From NCBI GenBank assembly GCA_028280735.1, contig JANQLH010000452.1, positions 1 through 37,227 of the forward strand: 37,227 nt of DNA, written 5' to 3'. Shown here piece by piece: positions 8,901 to 17,833 of the stretch (positions within the stretch are counted from its first letter, which is position 1; each line of letters opens with the position of its first letter). Source of the stretch: SAR324 cluster bacterium (GTDB taxonomy: Bacteria > SAR324 > XYD2-FULL-50-16). The position numbers and the translations under genes were made by a program. The notes under the pieces were generated by a model, which was given only the letters and a program-made list of their open reading frames with translations, did not search any database and was not told where the DNA came from.

Positions 8901-9942
8901 TCAGTTTCTTTTCCGGATACCATTCCTGCCAGGTTTTATGAAAAACTTTCCATTCGTCATTTGAGATTAATACCCCTTTAAATGAATCCTTAATCATGGG
9001 AGCAGGGATAGGCGTGGGAAGAATTTCGTAATACCTGGAGTCAAATATGATCGCTTTCGGCAGACCGTATAGTATCAACCCCCGGTCAACAAACTCATCC
9101 GTGATAATCGGCAGCCTATTATCATTCTCGTAGTGATAGAATATACCTGCCAGTATCCGGTGATTAGGAAGAATGTGAACATTGATGTCAAACTCTACCT
9201 GTTTGAATGAGTTTCTGATCGGTTCGGTATTATCTGAGTAGAATGTAAAGGGGTGACCCAATAACAGAAAAAGCAGGCTGTGTGTATCCCTTGATGAAAG
9301 CACCAGGGGATTGGGAACTTCATCCTCGTTGTATTCGTGTTCGGTATTGGTAATCAGTTTATTTTCATCCAGAAAGGACTTAATCACCCAACCCGGGTTG
9401 TTGTTGTTATCCAAAAGCGACTTGGATATGGATTTTATCGGCTTCTCGTTGCCCCACCCGCGAATTCCGTACCTGGCCCGGTTAAATGACCAAAGAAACT
9501 TCTCCTCACTGTCCGGTGCCAAGATTTGCGTGAAACGAATGATTGTATGAATATCGCCAACCTCGACAGGAATGGAGTCAAACCCGTGTTCCTGTTTCCA
9601 GTCTTTAAAGGAGAACTGCGGATAATAATCTGCCGGCAGGATGTCTTTGCTTAGCTTGGCAAATTCAGGTCCTATCGAGAACTGATCGAACGAGGCTTCT
9701 TCCAGTACCGGTTTGTTTTTGGGTTTTTTCCATTTAGGCTGGTCTTTAACGGGGACATCAAAGAGGTCTTCGACAATGTTTTCAATCTTTTCCCCTTTGT
9801 CTTCCAAAAGATAAATCGCCTGACCTTCCCAGTCCTCAAAATCGGCAAGAAATCTTACAAATTCCCTAGCCAAAGGAGCAGAAATGTTCTTGGATTTTTT
9901 GATTGCTTTGACGATCGGGTGCGATGATGTTAATTTGCCCAC
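5932..9942 (-). CDS. Large SNF2-family DNA-dependent ATPase/helicase
   Basis: The 1336-residue protein carries a full Swi2/Snf2 motor in its last 470 residues. Motif I is ADDMGLGKTLQT (about residue 896), motif II VILDEAQN (about 992), motif III LTLTGTPIEN, and motifs V-VI SLKAGGTGINLTAADYVIHY followed by the arginine finger in ATDRAYRIGQ. Such proteins translocate on double-stranded DNA and remodel protein-DNA complexes. The N-terminal part, about 860 residues, has no domain I recognise; bacterial SNF2 proteins often carry long, poorly known N-terminal regions. Translation starts with GTG, and I see no strong Shine-Dalgarno. No methylase or nuclease neighbour suggests a restriction or defence cassette, so a housekeeping chromatin or transcription role is as likely. 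Confidence 0.9.
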   Translation of the reverse strand: MGKLTSSHPIVKAIKKSKNISAPLAREFVRFLADFEDWEGQAIYLLEDKGEKIENIVEDLFDVPVKDQPKWKKPKNKPVLEEASFDQFSIGPEFAKLSKDILPADYYPQFSFKDWKQEHGFDSIPVEVGDIHTIIRFTQILAPDSEEKFLWSFNRARYGIRGWGNEKPIKSISKSLLDNNNNPGWVIKSFLDENKLITNTEHEYNEDEVPNPLVLSSRDTHSLLFLLLGHPFTFYSDNTEPIRNSFKQVEFDINVHILPNHRILAGIFYHYENDNRLPIITDEFVDRGLILYGLPKAIIFDSRYYEILPTPIPAPMIKDSFKGVLISNDEWKVFHKTWQEWYPEKKLTIMDPKKVDPPNFEARAVKNWKYWLTMPENKVELFNHKEDKTTIMLHEETKRFNTNRLALTIENYDGENSKLKNPSTAPKAAKLFQVIDTIYHQKKVEDFYVLERHAASQFLMLAEEYPFAVNFNGEKHMINPETLDFRITVIRNPSNENQYLLKGEIGHFDSKKKFQPMFNQSGTPPKAIGMAPSFILKDEQLVRVGSMMSGRLINDTVSGVIVEESEVSDFYSAALPYLRQRNIQIHDPQGVLRVSALFNYKLKGKMTIWEVKGILMGRLDTVMVTGIGELPYPLDLNSDEFEQTLDGKQYKIPKDLSQEKRLREEMLEVGWVDEGDGDYSMREDHSLKFVLEVLPAHGQDSMLIYLGGTKLKRWKTKKLVPVLSTSIQSGIDWFDVDVTMTVDGESFDLKEIVKMWQNNEQAIELSSGEGVAVIDGDWIARYAPILNRLIQTSKEKGVDPTKAIEAAMNEEEAKNAEKLKVDKFQIGLLSELESIASERQSDEEWDKILKKISSFKGVKSQRIPKEIKGTLRGYQKEGVNWLCFLNDFNFGGILADDMGLGKTLQTLAFLAILKKKRIKKPNLVIAPTSVVTNWMAEVEKFVPHFKAVLLHGQKRKEHYAEAKKSDLIITTYGLLQRDLEWLKSIKFQTVILDEAQNIKNARSKTAQAVMMLDGKQRLTLTGTPIENSVIELWSQFNFLMPGFFGSMKDFERDYIRPKGRRGFKKKRPDHGLLRRQTRPFILRRLKQDVAKELPPKTEQTLFCEMHAPQKKLYNSVLKIVHQQVKEKISAGGVKGAKIAIFDALLKLRQICCDPRLSSLAGVDPPASAKFNLFIETVADIVGEGHRVLVFSQFVKMLNLMHEDLKKAGIPFLQLDGSSKNRDTLVAKFQQSDAYPVFLISLKAGGTGINLTAADYVIHYDPWWNPAVESQATDRAYRIGQKNHLFVYKLITRNSIEEKIVELQKKKQALADNIVGVSDSLEEMLNMDDLNELFAPS

Positions 9943-11649
<1,707 letters not shown>

Positions 11650-11678
11650 GACTAAAGATAATCATTTCCAACGAACAT

Positions 11679-11706
11679 TCAAGATAACGTCAGGTCGTTA
11701 TCTTGA
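11679..11706 (+). terminator. Stem-loop after mreB (attenuator or weak terminator)
   Basis: TCAAGATAACG and CGTTATCTTGA form a perfect 11-bp stem around the 6-nt loop TCAGGT, 30 bp past the mreB stop. The following bases (TATTCTTCC) are T-rich but not a clean T tract, so it may be a partial terminator or an RNA-stabilising 3' end. It would let mreB be made in excess of mreCD. Confidence 0.55.
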
Positions 11707-11727
11707 TATTCTTCCAGACAATAGTAT

Positions 11728-11736
11728 TGCTATAAT
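11728..11736 (+). promoter_or_regulatory. Extended -10 promoter for mreC-mreD-mrdA
   Basis: TGCTATAAT is a perfect -10 hexamer with the TGn extension, 21 bp before the mreC ATG. A TTGATA lies upstream but with an over-long 22-bp spacer, so recognition would rest on the extended -10. The implied leader is only about 15 nt. Confidence 0.5.
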
Positions 11737-11757
11737 ACGGTTTTTCTAAAAAACTTA

Positions 11758-12612
11758 ATGTTTCGCTTCATCAAGAACAACCGACTTCGCATATCCATTG
11801 TAGTAATTTTCCTGTTTTTTCTACTTTACCTTGCTACCCAGGTTGAAATACAGAGATCTGAAAACTGGTACACTGCGACCATTCACACCATATCCTATCC
11901 ATTTCAGGCCACATTTCATTTTGTTAAAAGGAATCTGACTGAAACCTGGAACAGCTACCTGTGGCTGGTTGATGTAAAAGAAGAAAACGACAGGCTCTGG
12001 GCCAGAGTTTGGGAACTGGAGGAAGAAAATGCCCGGTCCCGGGAAATTCGTTTGGAGCACGACCGTTTAAGGGAAATCCTCGAATTTAAGAGGAAAGATC
12101 CCAATGTCAAGGTATTTGCAGAAGTGATTTTTGAAGTCAAAAAACCTTTTTTTCAATTGCTGGTGATCAATAAAGGATCTGATGAAGGTATTCGACCGAA
12201 TTTTGCCGTGGTTTCGCCGGAAGGAATCATCGGCAAGATCCAATCTGTCACTGCCAATCAGTCGGTTGTACAAATGATAACAGATTCAAGGTCTCAGTTT
12301 CCGGTTTTGATTCAGCGAACAAGGACCAAGGCCATGTCTTACGGTTCATTGGATGGTACCATTACGATCAAGAGAATACCCAGGCGCCAGGAAATTTTTA
12401 AAGATGATCAGGTGGTAACTTCAGGCTTGGCCGGGGTATTCCCCAAGGGGTTTCCTGTTGGAAAAGTGGATAAGATAGAGAAAGAATCATCAGGATTGTT
12501 TCAATCCGTCACTATGATTCCGGCGGTTGATTTGAGTAAAATCGAGGAAGTTGCCGTGCTGTTGCGGAATGTTGAGAATATCCATCAACCGCTGTTCACC
12601 GACATAGAGTAA
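11758..12612 (+). CDS. mreC: Rod shape-determining protein MreC
   Basis: The 284-residue protein has a short cytoplasmic N-terminus, one transmembrane helix (about residues 11-27, RISIVVIFLFFLLYLAT), a coiled coil rich in Glu and Arg (about residues 70-105, ENDRLWARVWELEEENARSR), and the C-terminal tandem beta-domain with the family signature NKGSDEGIRPNFAVVSPEGI and VTSGLAGVFPKGFPVGKV. MreC is a periplasmic scaffold that activates PBP2/RodA. It precedes mreD by one base and probably uses the extended -10 promoter in the mreB-mreC gap. No Shine-Dalgarno is obvious. Confidence 0.95.
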   Translation: MFRFIKNNRLRISIVVIFLFFLLYLATQVEIQRSENWYTATIHTISYPFQATFHFVKRNLTETWNSYLWLVDVKEENDRLWARVWELEEENARSREIRLEHDRLREILEFKRKDPNVKVFAEVIFEVKKPFFQLLVINKGSDEGIRPNFAVVSPEGIIGKIQSVTANQSVVQMITDSRSQFPVLIQRTRTKAMSYGSLDGTITIKRIPRRQEIFKDDQVVTSGLAGVFPKGFPVGKVDKIEKESSGLFQSVTMIPAVDLSKIEEVAVLLRNVENIHQPLFTDIE

Positions 12613-12613
12613 A

Positions 12614-13117
12614 ATGTATCCGGCATTCGTCTGTTTTCTGTTTTGGTTCCTGTCCATTATTCTTGAAACTACTTTCTTTGCCTTGTCGGATTGGTTTCAA
12701 CCGAATCTTTATTTTGTTGTGGCCGTCATATTCAGTATTCACTGGCGCGGGTCCGAAGGTTATTTTATCGCCACCCTGATGGGGCTCACGGCTGATTGTT
12801 TTTCAACCCTTCCTTTTGGCATTTACGGGCTGAGCTATTTCATATTGTCATTCCCCATGCGGTGGTACGCTGTTAAAATTTACCAGGAAGCGTTAATTAC
12901 TTTGCCATTTGTTGTCGGAATTTTTACACTGGTCATGAATGCATTGGTACTCGGCTTTTTAAAGACCTTCTTTTCCCAGGGAGAATTCAATAGTTGGTTG
13001 GGAAATGTCCTGTTTAACGAAGTGATTCCATCGGGAATAATGGCTATCCCGGCTTTGGTGATGCTGAGAAACCTGGAAAAGCGATATAGAATTCATCTTT
13101 CGGAGCGAAAATTTTGA
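12614..13117 (+). CDS. mreD: Rod shape-determining membrane protein MreD
   Basis: The 167-residue product is almost entirely hydrophobic with about five or six transmembrane segments, the normal MreD size and topology. The segment GLTADCFSTLPFGIYGLSYF matches the conserved MreD region. MreD is the inner-membrane partner of MreC in the elongasome. The gene starts 1 bp after the mreC stop and ends with a TGA that overlaps the TTG start of mrdA, so the three are translationally coupled. Confidence 0.9.
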   Translation: MYPAFVCFLFWFLSIILETTFFALSDWFQPNLYFVVAVIFSIHWRGSEGYFIATLMGLTADCFSTLPFGIYGLSYFILSFPMRWYAVKIYQEALITLPFVVGIFTLVMNALVLGFLKTFFSQGEFNSWLGNVLFNEVIPSGIMAIPALVMLRNLEKRYRIHLSERKF

Positions 13118-15036
13118 AGGAAGAACCGCTATCATTTGAAGAGTTACAGCTTTTTAACCGCAGAGATTTGATAATACGCTCTGTCCTGACAGTTCCATTT
13201 GCGGCAATTGTTTGGCGACTTTGGAATTTACAGGTTAAAAACGGTAAAACTTATAAGGAACTCTCGAAAGGTAATCGAATTCGATTAAAATCTTTGGCAG
13301 CACCCAGGGGTATTGTTTATGACAGAAACGGGGTTATAGTCGCCAAAAACATTCCTTCATATATTTTGAACCTTGTCAGAGAAGATGTCCCCGATATTGA
13401 TGAAGTGCTGACCAAGATTTCCCTGTCGTTGCAAATTCCCATTGAACTACTGCGAAGGAATCTGCAGTCTCAACTCAAAACTGCCCGTTTTGTCCCCATT
13501 CAAATTCACAAGGATCTGACCCTTAGACAGATAGCCCTGATCGAGACCTATCAGGAACAATTTCCGGGAATAAGTATCGAAGTAATGCCACGCCGCTATT
13601 ATCCATTGCTGAGCACTGGAGCCCACGTCTTCGGGTACATGAGTGAAATCACCAAGGCCCAGCTAAAGAAATTGCCCGAAAACAAGATCAAATCGGCAAA
13701 GATCATTGGTCAGGAAGGTATTGAAGCGGTCTACAACGAGCATCTGATCGGCACCGACGGCGGAATGCAGGTAGAAGTAAACAATGCGGGAAGGGAAATA
13801 CGAACCTATCCCGGGCAGATCGATCCCAAACCCGGCAATGACATTATTCTTTCAATTGATAGCGTCCTGCAACGCCAAATTGAAAAAATCATGGGAAAAC
13901 GCCGCGGGGCAGTCATAGTGATGTCACCAAACACGGGTGAAGTCCTGGCTATGGTCAGTCTTCCTGCATTTGATCCCAACGAGTTTTCCCAAGGGCTTAG
14001 TGTAAAACGCTGGAGAGAGCTTAGAAACGACCCCGGGCATGTATTGAATAACAAATGTATTCAGGGTATCTATTCTCCGGGTTCTACCTTTAAGATGGTA
14101 ACGGCTGCTGCTGCCCTGGAGTCGGGAATAGTTTCCCCTGATACCGAAATCAAGTGTGACGGTTTTATCAGGTTAAAACGTACAAAAATGCACTGCTGGA
14201 AGAGAAGTGGCCATGGTTATCTCAATGTGGTCCAGGCTATTGAACATTCATGCAATGTGTTTTTCTATAAAGTAGCCATGGAGATGGGGATCGAAAAAAT
14301 CAAGGAATATGCCAATAGATTTGGACTGGGTTCCCCCTCGGGAGTGGATCTGCTTTCAGAGCTTAGCGGTGTAGTACCTGACAGGGAATGGAAACTCAAA
14401 CGTTATAAACAGGAATGGCAAAAAGGGGAGACGCCAAATGTTGCAATCGGTCAAGGATACCTTAGTGTAACACCTATTCAGCTGATCAGTTACATCAATG
14501 CGATCGCTAATGGTGGTTTTTTTGTTAAACCACGAATTGTAAAACAATATATCGATAATGAAAGTTTGACCAAAATTGGAAAATTGGAGCCTGGTCTTAA
14601 TCTTCTGGAAACCAAAATTGAAAAACGTGAAATCGACATCAAGCCTGAAACGTTAGATCTATTAAGACAAGGAATGGAACGAAACGTTCAGGGTGAAAAA
14701 GGTACAGGCAGACGCGCGAGATCCGGTCTTGTTGCTGTTGCCGGAAAAACCGGAACCACCGAGGTAATCAGCTCTAAAACCAGGGATAAGATCCTTAAAG
14801 AGCAAGGTGAAGTTGCGGAGAAATTTCAGAATCATGCCTGGTTTACGGCATTTGCTCCGGTGGAAGATCCAATGATTTCAATGGTTGTTATGGTCGAACA
14901 CGGCAGTTCCGGTTCAAATTCCGCAGCAATCGCCAGACAGATTATAGACTACTATTTTACCAATATTGAATCGGTTCCTAAATCTCCATTGGAAAACCTA
15001 CCTCTTAAGACAGAAGAACTTGGGAACAACACATAA
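13114..15036 (+). CDS. mrdA: Penicillin-binding protein 2 (elongasome transpeptidase)
   Basis: The 640-residue protein has an N-terminal membrane anchor (about residues 20-36), the class B dimerisation domain with LAAPRGIVYDRNG, and a C-terminal transpeptidase domain. The active-site motifs are complete: Ser324-Thr-Phe-Lys327 in SPGSTFKM, Ser379-Cys-Asn381 in EHSCNVFF, and Lys545-Thr-Gly in AGKTGTTEV. PBP2 cross-links lateral-wall peptidoglycan with RodA. Translation begins with TTG overlapping the mreD TGA by 4 bp (TTGA), which explains the lack of a separate ribosome-binding site. The usual downstream rodA is absent here; maf follows instead. Confidence 0.95.
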   Translation: MKEEPLSFEELQLFNRRDLIIRSVLTVPFAAIVWRLWNLQVKNGKTYKELSKGNRIRLKSLAAPRGIVYDRNGVIVAKNIPSYILNLVREDVPDIDEVLTKISLSLQIPIELLRRNLQSQLKTARFVPIQIHKDLTLRQIALIETYQEQFPGISIEVMPRRYYPLLSTGAHVFGYMSEITKAQLKKLPENKIKSAKIIGQEGIEAVYNEHLIGTDGGMQVEVNNAGREIRTYPGQIDPKPGNDIILSIDSVLQRQIEKIMGKRRGAVIVMSPNTGEVLAMVSLPAFDPNEFSQGLSVKRWRELRNDPGHVLNNKCIQGIYSPGSTFKMVTAAAALESGIVSPDTEIKCDGFIRLKRTKMHCWKRSGHGYLNVVQAIEHSCNVFFYKVAMEMGIEKIKEYANRFGLGSPSGVDLLSELSGVVPDREWKLKRYKQEWQKGETPNVAIGQGYLSVTPIQLISYINAIANGGFFVKPRIVKQYIDNESLTKIGKLEPGLNLLETKIEKREIDIKPETLDLLRQGMERNVQGEKGTGRRARSGLVAVAGKTGTTEVISSKTRDKILKEQGEVAEKFQNHAWFTAFAPVEDPMISMVVMVEHGSSGSNSAAIARQIIDYYFTNIESVPKSPLENLPLKTEELGNNT

Positions 15037-15106
15037 TTATTCGGTTTTGGCTGACATTAGCTGAAACTGCATATCTCCTTCACAATTCAACGCTTATATT
15101 CGAAAT

Positions 15107-15703
15107 ATGAATCTTGTTCAATACAAACATATTGTTTTAGCTTCAGGCTCGCCAAGAAGAAAGGATTATCTGGATAAATACAATTTGAATTTTGAGGTTA
15201 TCAAAGGTGATATTGATGAAACCGTGATGCGGGGTGAAGGTCCCGAAAGCTATGCCCGAAGAATGGCCTTGGAAAAAGCAAACGAGGTTATACCCGAATG
15301 TACTGCAGATGCTGTGGTGATCGCGGCAGATACTATCGTGGTGTTTGAGAGTGAGATACTGGGTAAGCCCCCTTCACCGGAGGATGTGCTGCCAATGTTA
15401 AAAAAACTGAACGGCAAATCCCACGAAGTAATCACCTCCTACCAGATCGTCGATAAAGGCACTAATGAGGAGGTCAACCGGTCGGTGTTCACAAAAGTTC
15501 GATTTAACCGGCTTTCCGACCATATTCTGAAAGCTTATTCCCGATCACGGGAGCCCTTGGACAAAGCCGGAGCATATTCAATCCAGGGATTGGGAACGAT
15601 TCTTGTGGAATCGATCGAAGGTTCCTATAACAATGTGGTAGGCCTGCCTATAGAAATACTGCTTCAGGATCTGATTGCCATGCAGGTAATTGATACAAAA
15701 TAA
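15107..15703 (+). CDS. maf: Maf-type nucleoside triphosphate pyrophosphatase
   Basis: The 198-residue protein shows the Maf signature LASGSPRRKDYL near the N-terminus, the conserved VVIAADTIVVFESEILGKP segment and the C-terminal KAGAYSIQGLGTILVESIEG followed by YNNVVGLPI. Maf/YhdE proteins hydrolyse dTTP, UTP or modified pyrimidine triphosphates and are linked to septum control and house-cleaning. The gene is 70 bp after mrdA on the same strand; maf genes commonly neighbour mre genes. Which Maf subfamily (YhdE or YceF) it belongs to cannot be fixed by eye. Confidence 0.93.
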   Translation: MNLVQYKHIVLASGSPRRKDYLDKYNLNFEVIKGDIDETVMRGEGPESYARRMALEKANEVIPECTADAVVIAADTIVVFESEILGKPPSPEDVLPMLKKLNGKSHEVITSYQIVDKGTNEEVNRSVFTKVRFNRLSDHILKAYSRSREPLDKAGAYSIQGLGTILVESIEGSYNNVVGLPIEILLQDLIAMQVIDTK

Positions 15704-15810
15704 AGAATCAAACAGTAATTAAAAAACAAAGTGCTTTAAAAAAATATGTAAACAGGATAAAAATCTCATTTATTCTAATTATTTATATCCCGTCTTCCCC
15801 TTTAATCAGC

Positions 15811-16794
15811 ATGCAACCCAGTAAAACAACCACCACTTTCTTCTTTCTCCTATTCATTTTATTCATTGCCCATACTGCATCCGCCCAGGAGATCGATTTT
15901 TTGCCTGAAGGAGTTTTTTCTTCGAGGTACGAGTTAAGCACATCCAGTTACAATTCGGTGCTTGATCGCTCTAAGAAGACAGATTTACTTAAGGAACTAT
16001 TGGACCGAAATTCGATCGGGGAAGACGATATCAAAGGGGATTTGGCTTATACCTCAACTGTTCACTCATTCATGTTGCAATACGGCCTCTATGATAGTTT
16101 GAATGTTGCGTTGGTGGTTCCGTTTGTTATCAATAAGCGTGAATCAAACCTGGAGGTCGCTAACACCGGGAATGCTTCGCATATACAATTTGCTTCAGAT
16201 TATGAATCAGCTGAAAGCCAGGGAATAGGTGATATTTCGCTGATTGCAACCTGGAGGCCTGTCTATAGTGACTCCAATGATTTTCGGGTTGGAATTGAAC
16301 TCAACGGCAATAACGGTCAATACCATTTATCTGATTCGGATAATGTTTCCCTGGGAAACGGGGCCAATGATTTGGAAATCTTGCTTAGATGGCTTGTCTA
16401 TTCAAGTGAGTCAGAATTCAGAACAGATGTGGAACTCGCTGTGCTGGCTACAGAAACTATTGAAATTACGGAAGATGATACCGATTACGAAATAAAAAAA
16501 GGAAACAATGTGCACCTCGGTATCGATCTGTCCGATAATTTGGGATCAATTAATTACGGGGGAGGGCTCAAGGTTGTCACATCCGGTAAGACACAAATCA
16601 ACGATGTTGATCAAGGGGATAACTACCTGGCGTTTTACTACAAATTATTTTTGAATTTCGGAAATCTAAAGCGTTTGGAAGAGTCAACAATAAGCTTGCC
16701 TTGGTATGCAGGTGTTTATTTTGAGGATATCTTTATCGGAACGAATGCACCGGCTGCCAGTACCTTCGGCATTAAAGCAACCCTGTATTTTTAG
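15811..16794 (+). CDS. Putative outer-membrane beta-barrel protein
   Basis: The 327-residue protein begins with a clear signal peptide (TTFFFLLFILFIAHTASAQE, cleavage after ASA). The rest alternates polar and hydrophobic residues in strand-like blocks and ends in GIKATLYF, with a terminal Phe as expected for Bam-dependent barrels. Segments such as QGIGDISLIATWRP, GNGANDLEILLRW and INYGGGLKVVTSGK recall the MetA-pathway (phenol degradation) transporter-like family, but I assign this only tentatively. It is 107 bp after maf and is followed by a hairpin 8 bp past its stop, so it is probably its own unit or the end of the mre transcript. Confidence 0.65.
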   Translation: MQPSKTTTTFFFLLFILFIAHTASAQEIDFLPEGVFSSRYELSTSSYNSVLDRSKKTDLLKELLDRNSIGEDDIKGDLAYTSTVHSFMLQYGLYDSLNVALVVPFVINKRESNLEVANTGNASHIQFASDYESAESQGIGDISLIATWRPVYSDSNDFRVGIELNGNNGQYHLSDSDNVSLGNGANDLEILLRWLVYSSESEFRTDVELAVLATETIEITEDDTDYEIKKGNNVHLGIDLSDNLGSINYGGGLKVVTSGKTQINDVDQGDNYLAFYYKLFLNFGNLKRLEESTISLPWYAGVYFEDIFIGTNAPAASTFGIKATLYF

Positions 16795-16802
16795 GATCAC
16801 GG

Positions 16803-16825
16803 CTGTCAAAACCGGGTTTTGGCAG
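16803..16825 (+). terminator. Hairpin after the beta-barrel gene
   Basis: CTGTCAAAA and TTTTGGCAG pair (one G-T) around the loop CCGGG, 8 bp past the stop codon. There is no T tract after it, so intrinsic termination is uncertain; a 3'-end stabiliser is equally possible. Confidence 0.4.
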
Positions 16826-16885
16826 GCCGTCGGGCTGACAGGATGATACACGATTACTGAAACCTAATCATTGCAAAAGGTTCGA

Positions 16886-16915
16886 TTGACGGAAAATCAA
16901 ACCGGTTGTTAGGAT
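16886..16915 (+). promoter_or_regulatory. Candidate tRNA-Sec promoter
   Basis: TTGACG (16886-16891) and TAGGAT (16910-16915) are separated by 18 bp and lie about 44 bp before the tRNA 5' end. The -35 matches consensus at five of six positions. Placement fits a short processed leader. Confidence 0.4.
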
Positions 16916-16958
16916 AATCGATATACCAGACAACCCTTCATTTGACACCGCACTGCCC

Positions 16959-17057
16959 GGAGGTAGTTGAGTCTCTGGTGGGCTCCCCGGTCTTCAAAAC
17001 CGTGCGCGGCGCGTGCAGAACGTGCTGGGTGGGTTCGATTCCCACGTACCTCCGCCA
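16959..17057 (+). tRNA. selC: tRNA-Sec (selenocysteine, anticodon TCA)
   Basis: The 99-base gene folds as a bacterial selenocysteine tRNA. It has a long acceptor arm (GGAGGTA with TACCTCC, then a G-G opposition where the eighth pair should be), a six-pair D stem (GAGTCT with GGGCTC), anticodon loop CTTCAAA giving TCA, an extra arm with six pairs (GCGCGT with ACGTGC), T stem GTGGG with CCCAC around TTCGATT, discriminator G and encoded CCA. The anticodon stem has four firm pairs and a C-T opposition at its base. It reads UGA as selenocysteine with SelA, SelB and SelD, none of which are in this window. Confidence 0.95.
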
Positions 17058-17098
17058 TTCATTATACATCGCTTCTCTGCCACAGGTTTTTTAAAGTT

Positions 17099-17156
17099 CT
17101 ATCGAGGGTGTTGTGAGGCTGCAAGTGTTTGGCAGACAACCTTATTTATTCGATAG
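17099..17156 (+). other. Nested inverted repeats downstream of tRNA-Sec
   Basis: Three nested stems can form: CTATCGA with TCGATAG (7 bp, outer), GTTGT with ACAAC (5 bp), and CTGC with GCAG (4 bp) around a 9-nt loop, with an internal loop between outer and middle stems and a GAGG bulge. It lies 42 bp past the tRNA. It may be a 3' processing or terminator-like structure, or a small structured RNA. The rest of 17058-17293 holds a GC-rich CCCCG/CGGGG hairpin near 17200 and no gene that I can support. Confidence 0.3.
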
Positions 17157-17293
17157 CCTTATACTCGTCTCCCCCTGGCCCCTTTTCCTGGCTGTATGAT
17201 CCCCGTCGGATTCCGGGGCGGTCCCCCGAATATCTTGTATCATGAAGTGTATCCGTGCCGGTTTTAAATTCAATCTTTCAAGCAGATAGTCAA

Positions 17294-17833
17294 TCAAAAC
17301 CTTAAACCCACCAGGACCCCGAGGCCAACGATGACGGAGTTTTTCAGGTCGCCGGAGGGGATGTTTACATAGAGGACGTTTGGTGCTACGACAAACTCGT
17401 CTTCAATAACCCATTTGTAGCCGATGGTGACTGCCGGAGAGGTGCCTGAAATCTCAATATCACCTTCTTTGTCATCGTCTTTCCAGTCAGTCTTTCCGTT
17501 GATTTGCTCCAGCCCGACTCCAACATGAAGTTTTTCCCTGGATTTCATTGGATAGATGCTCACTCCTGCACCAATATAGCTTCCACGACCGTCTTCATGA
17601 TAGTCACTGATGTCCGTATAGGAATAGCCAAAATTTCCTATTCTTGCATAGACGGCTAATTTCTCAGCTACCGGGTATTCGGCACCTGCCATAATCAAAG
17701 TTCCGACAACGTTTGTGTATAGCGATGCATTTAACTCAATTTTTTCTGCCGCGTTGATGTTGGCATGGTTAACAGAAGTCAGGATGAATACACAACACGT
17801 TGCAATAATGGTTTTTTTGACCTTCAAATACAT
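17294..17833 (-). CDS. Small outer-membrane beta-barrel protein (OmpA-like or OmpW-like fold)
   Basis: The 179-residue protein has a signal peptide (TIIATCCVFILTSVNHANINA) and a mature part of about 150 residues with eight or so amphipathic strands, ending in VGLGVLVGLRF with terminal Phe. Phrases such as VYARIGNFGYSYTD, GSYIGAGVSIYP and AVTIGYKWVIEDEFVVAPN are typical of small opacity-type or OMP_b-brl barrels. A strong AAGGAGAG ribosome-binding site supports the start. Function is unknown. It stands alone between tRNA-Sec and the histidine kinase gene. Confidence 0.65.
   Translation of the reverse strand: MYLKVKKTIIATCCVFILTSVNHANINAAEKIELNASLYTNVVGTLIMAGAEYPVAEKLAVYARIGNFGYSYTDISDYHEDGRGSYIGAGVSIYPMKSREKLHVGVGLEQINGKTDWKDDDKEGDIEISGTSPAVTIGYKWVIEDEFVVAPNVLYVNIPSGDLKNSVIVGLGVLVGLRF

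Noticed and set aside
13105-13120. TGA at the end of mreD as a selenocysteine codon
   Set aside because: MreD has normal length and the TGA overlaps the mrdA TTG start; no SECIS-like hairpin logic is needed.
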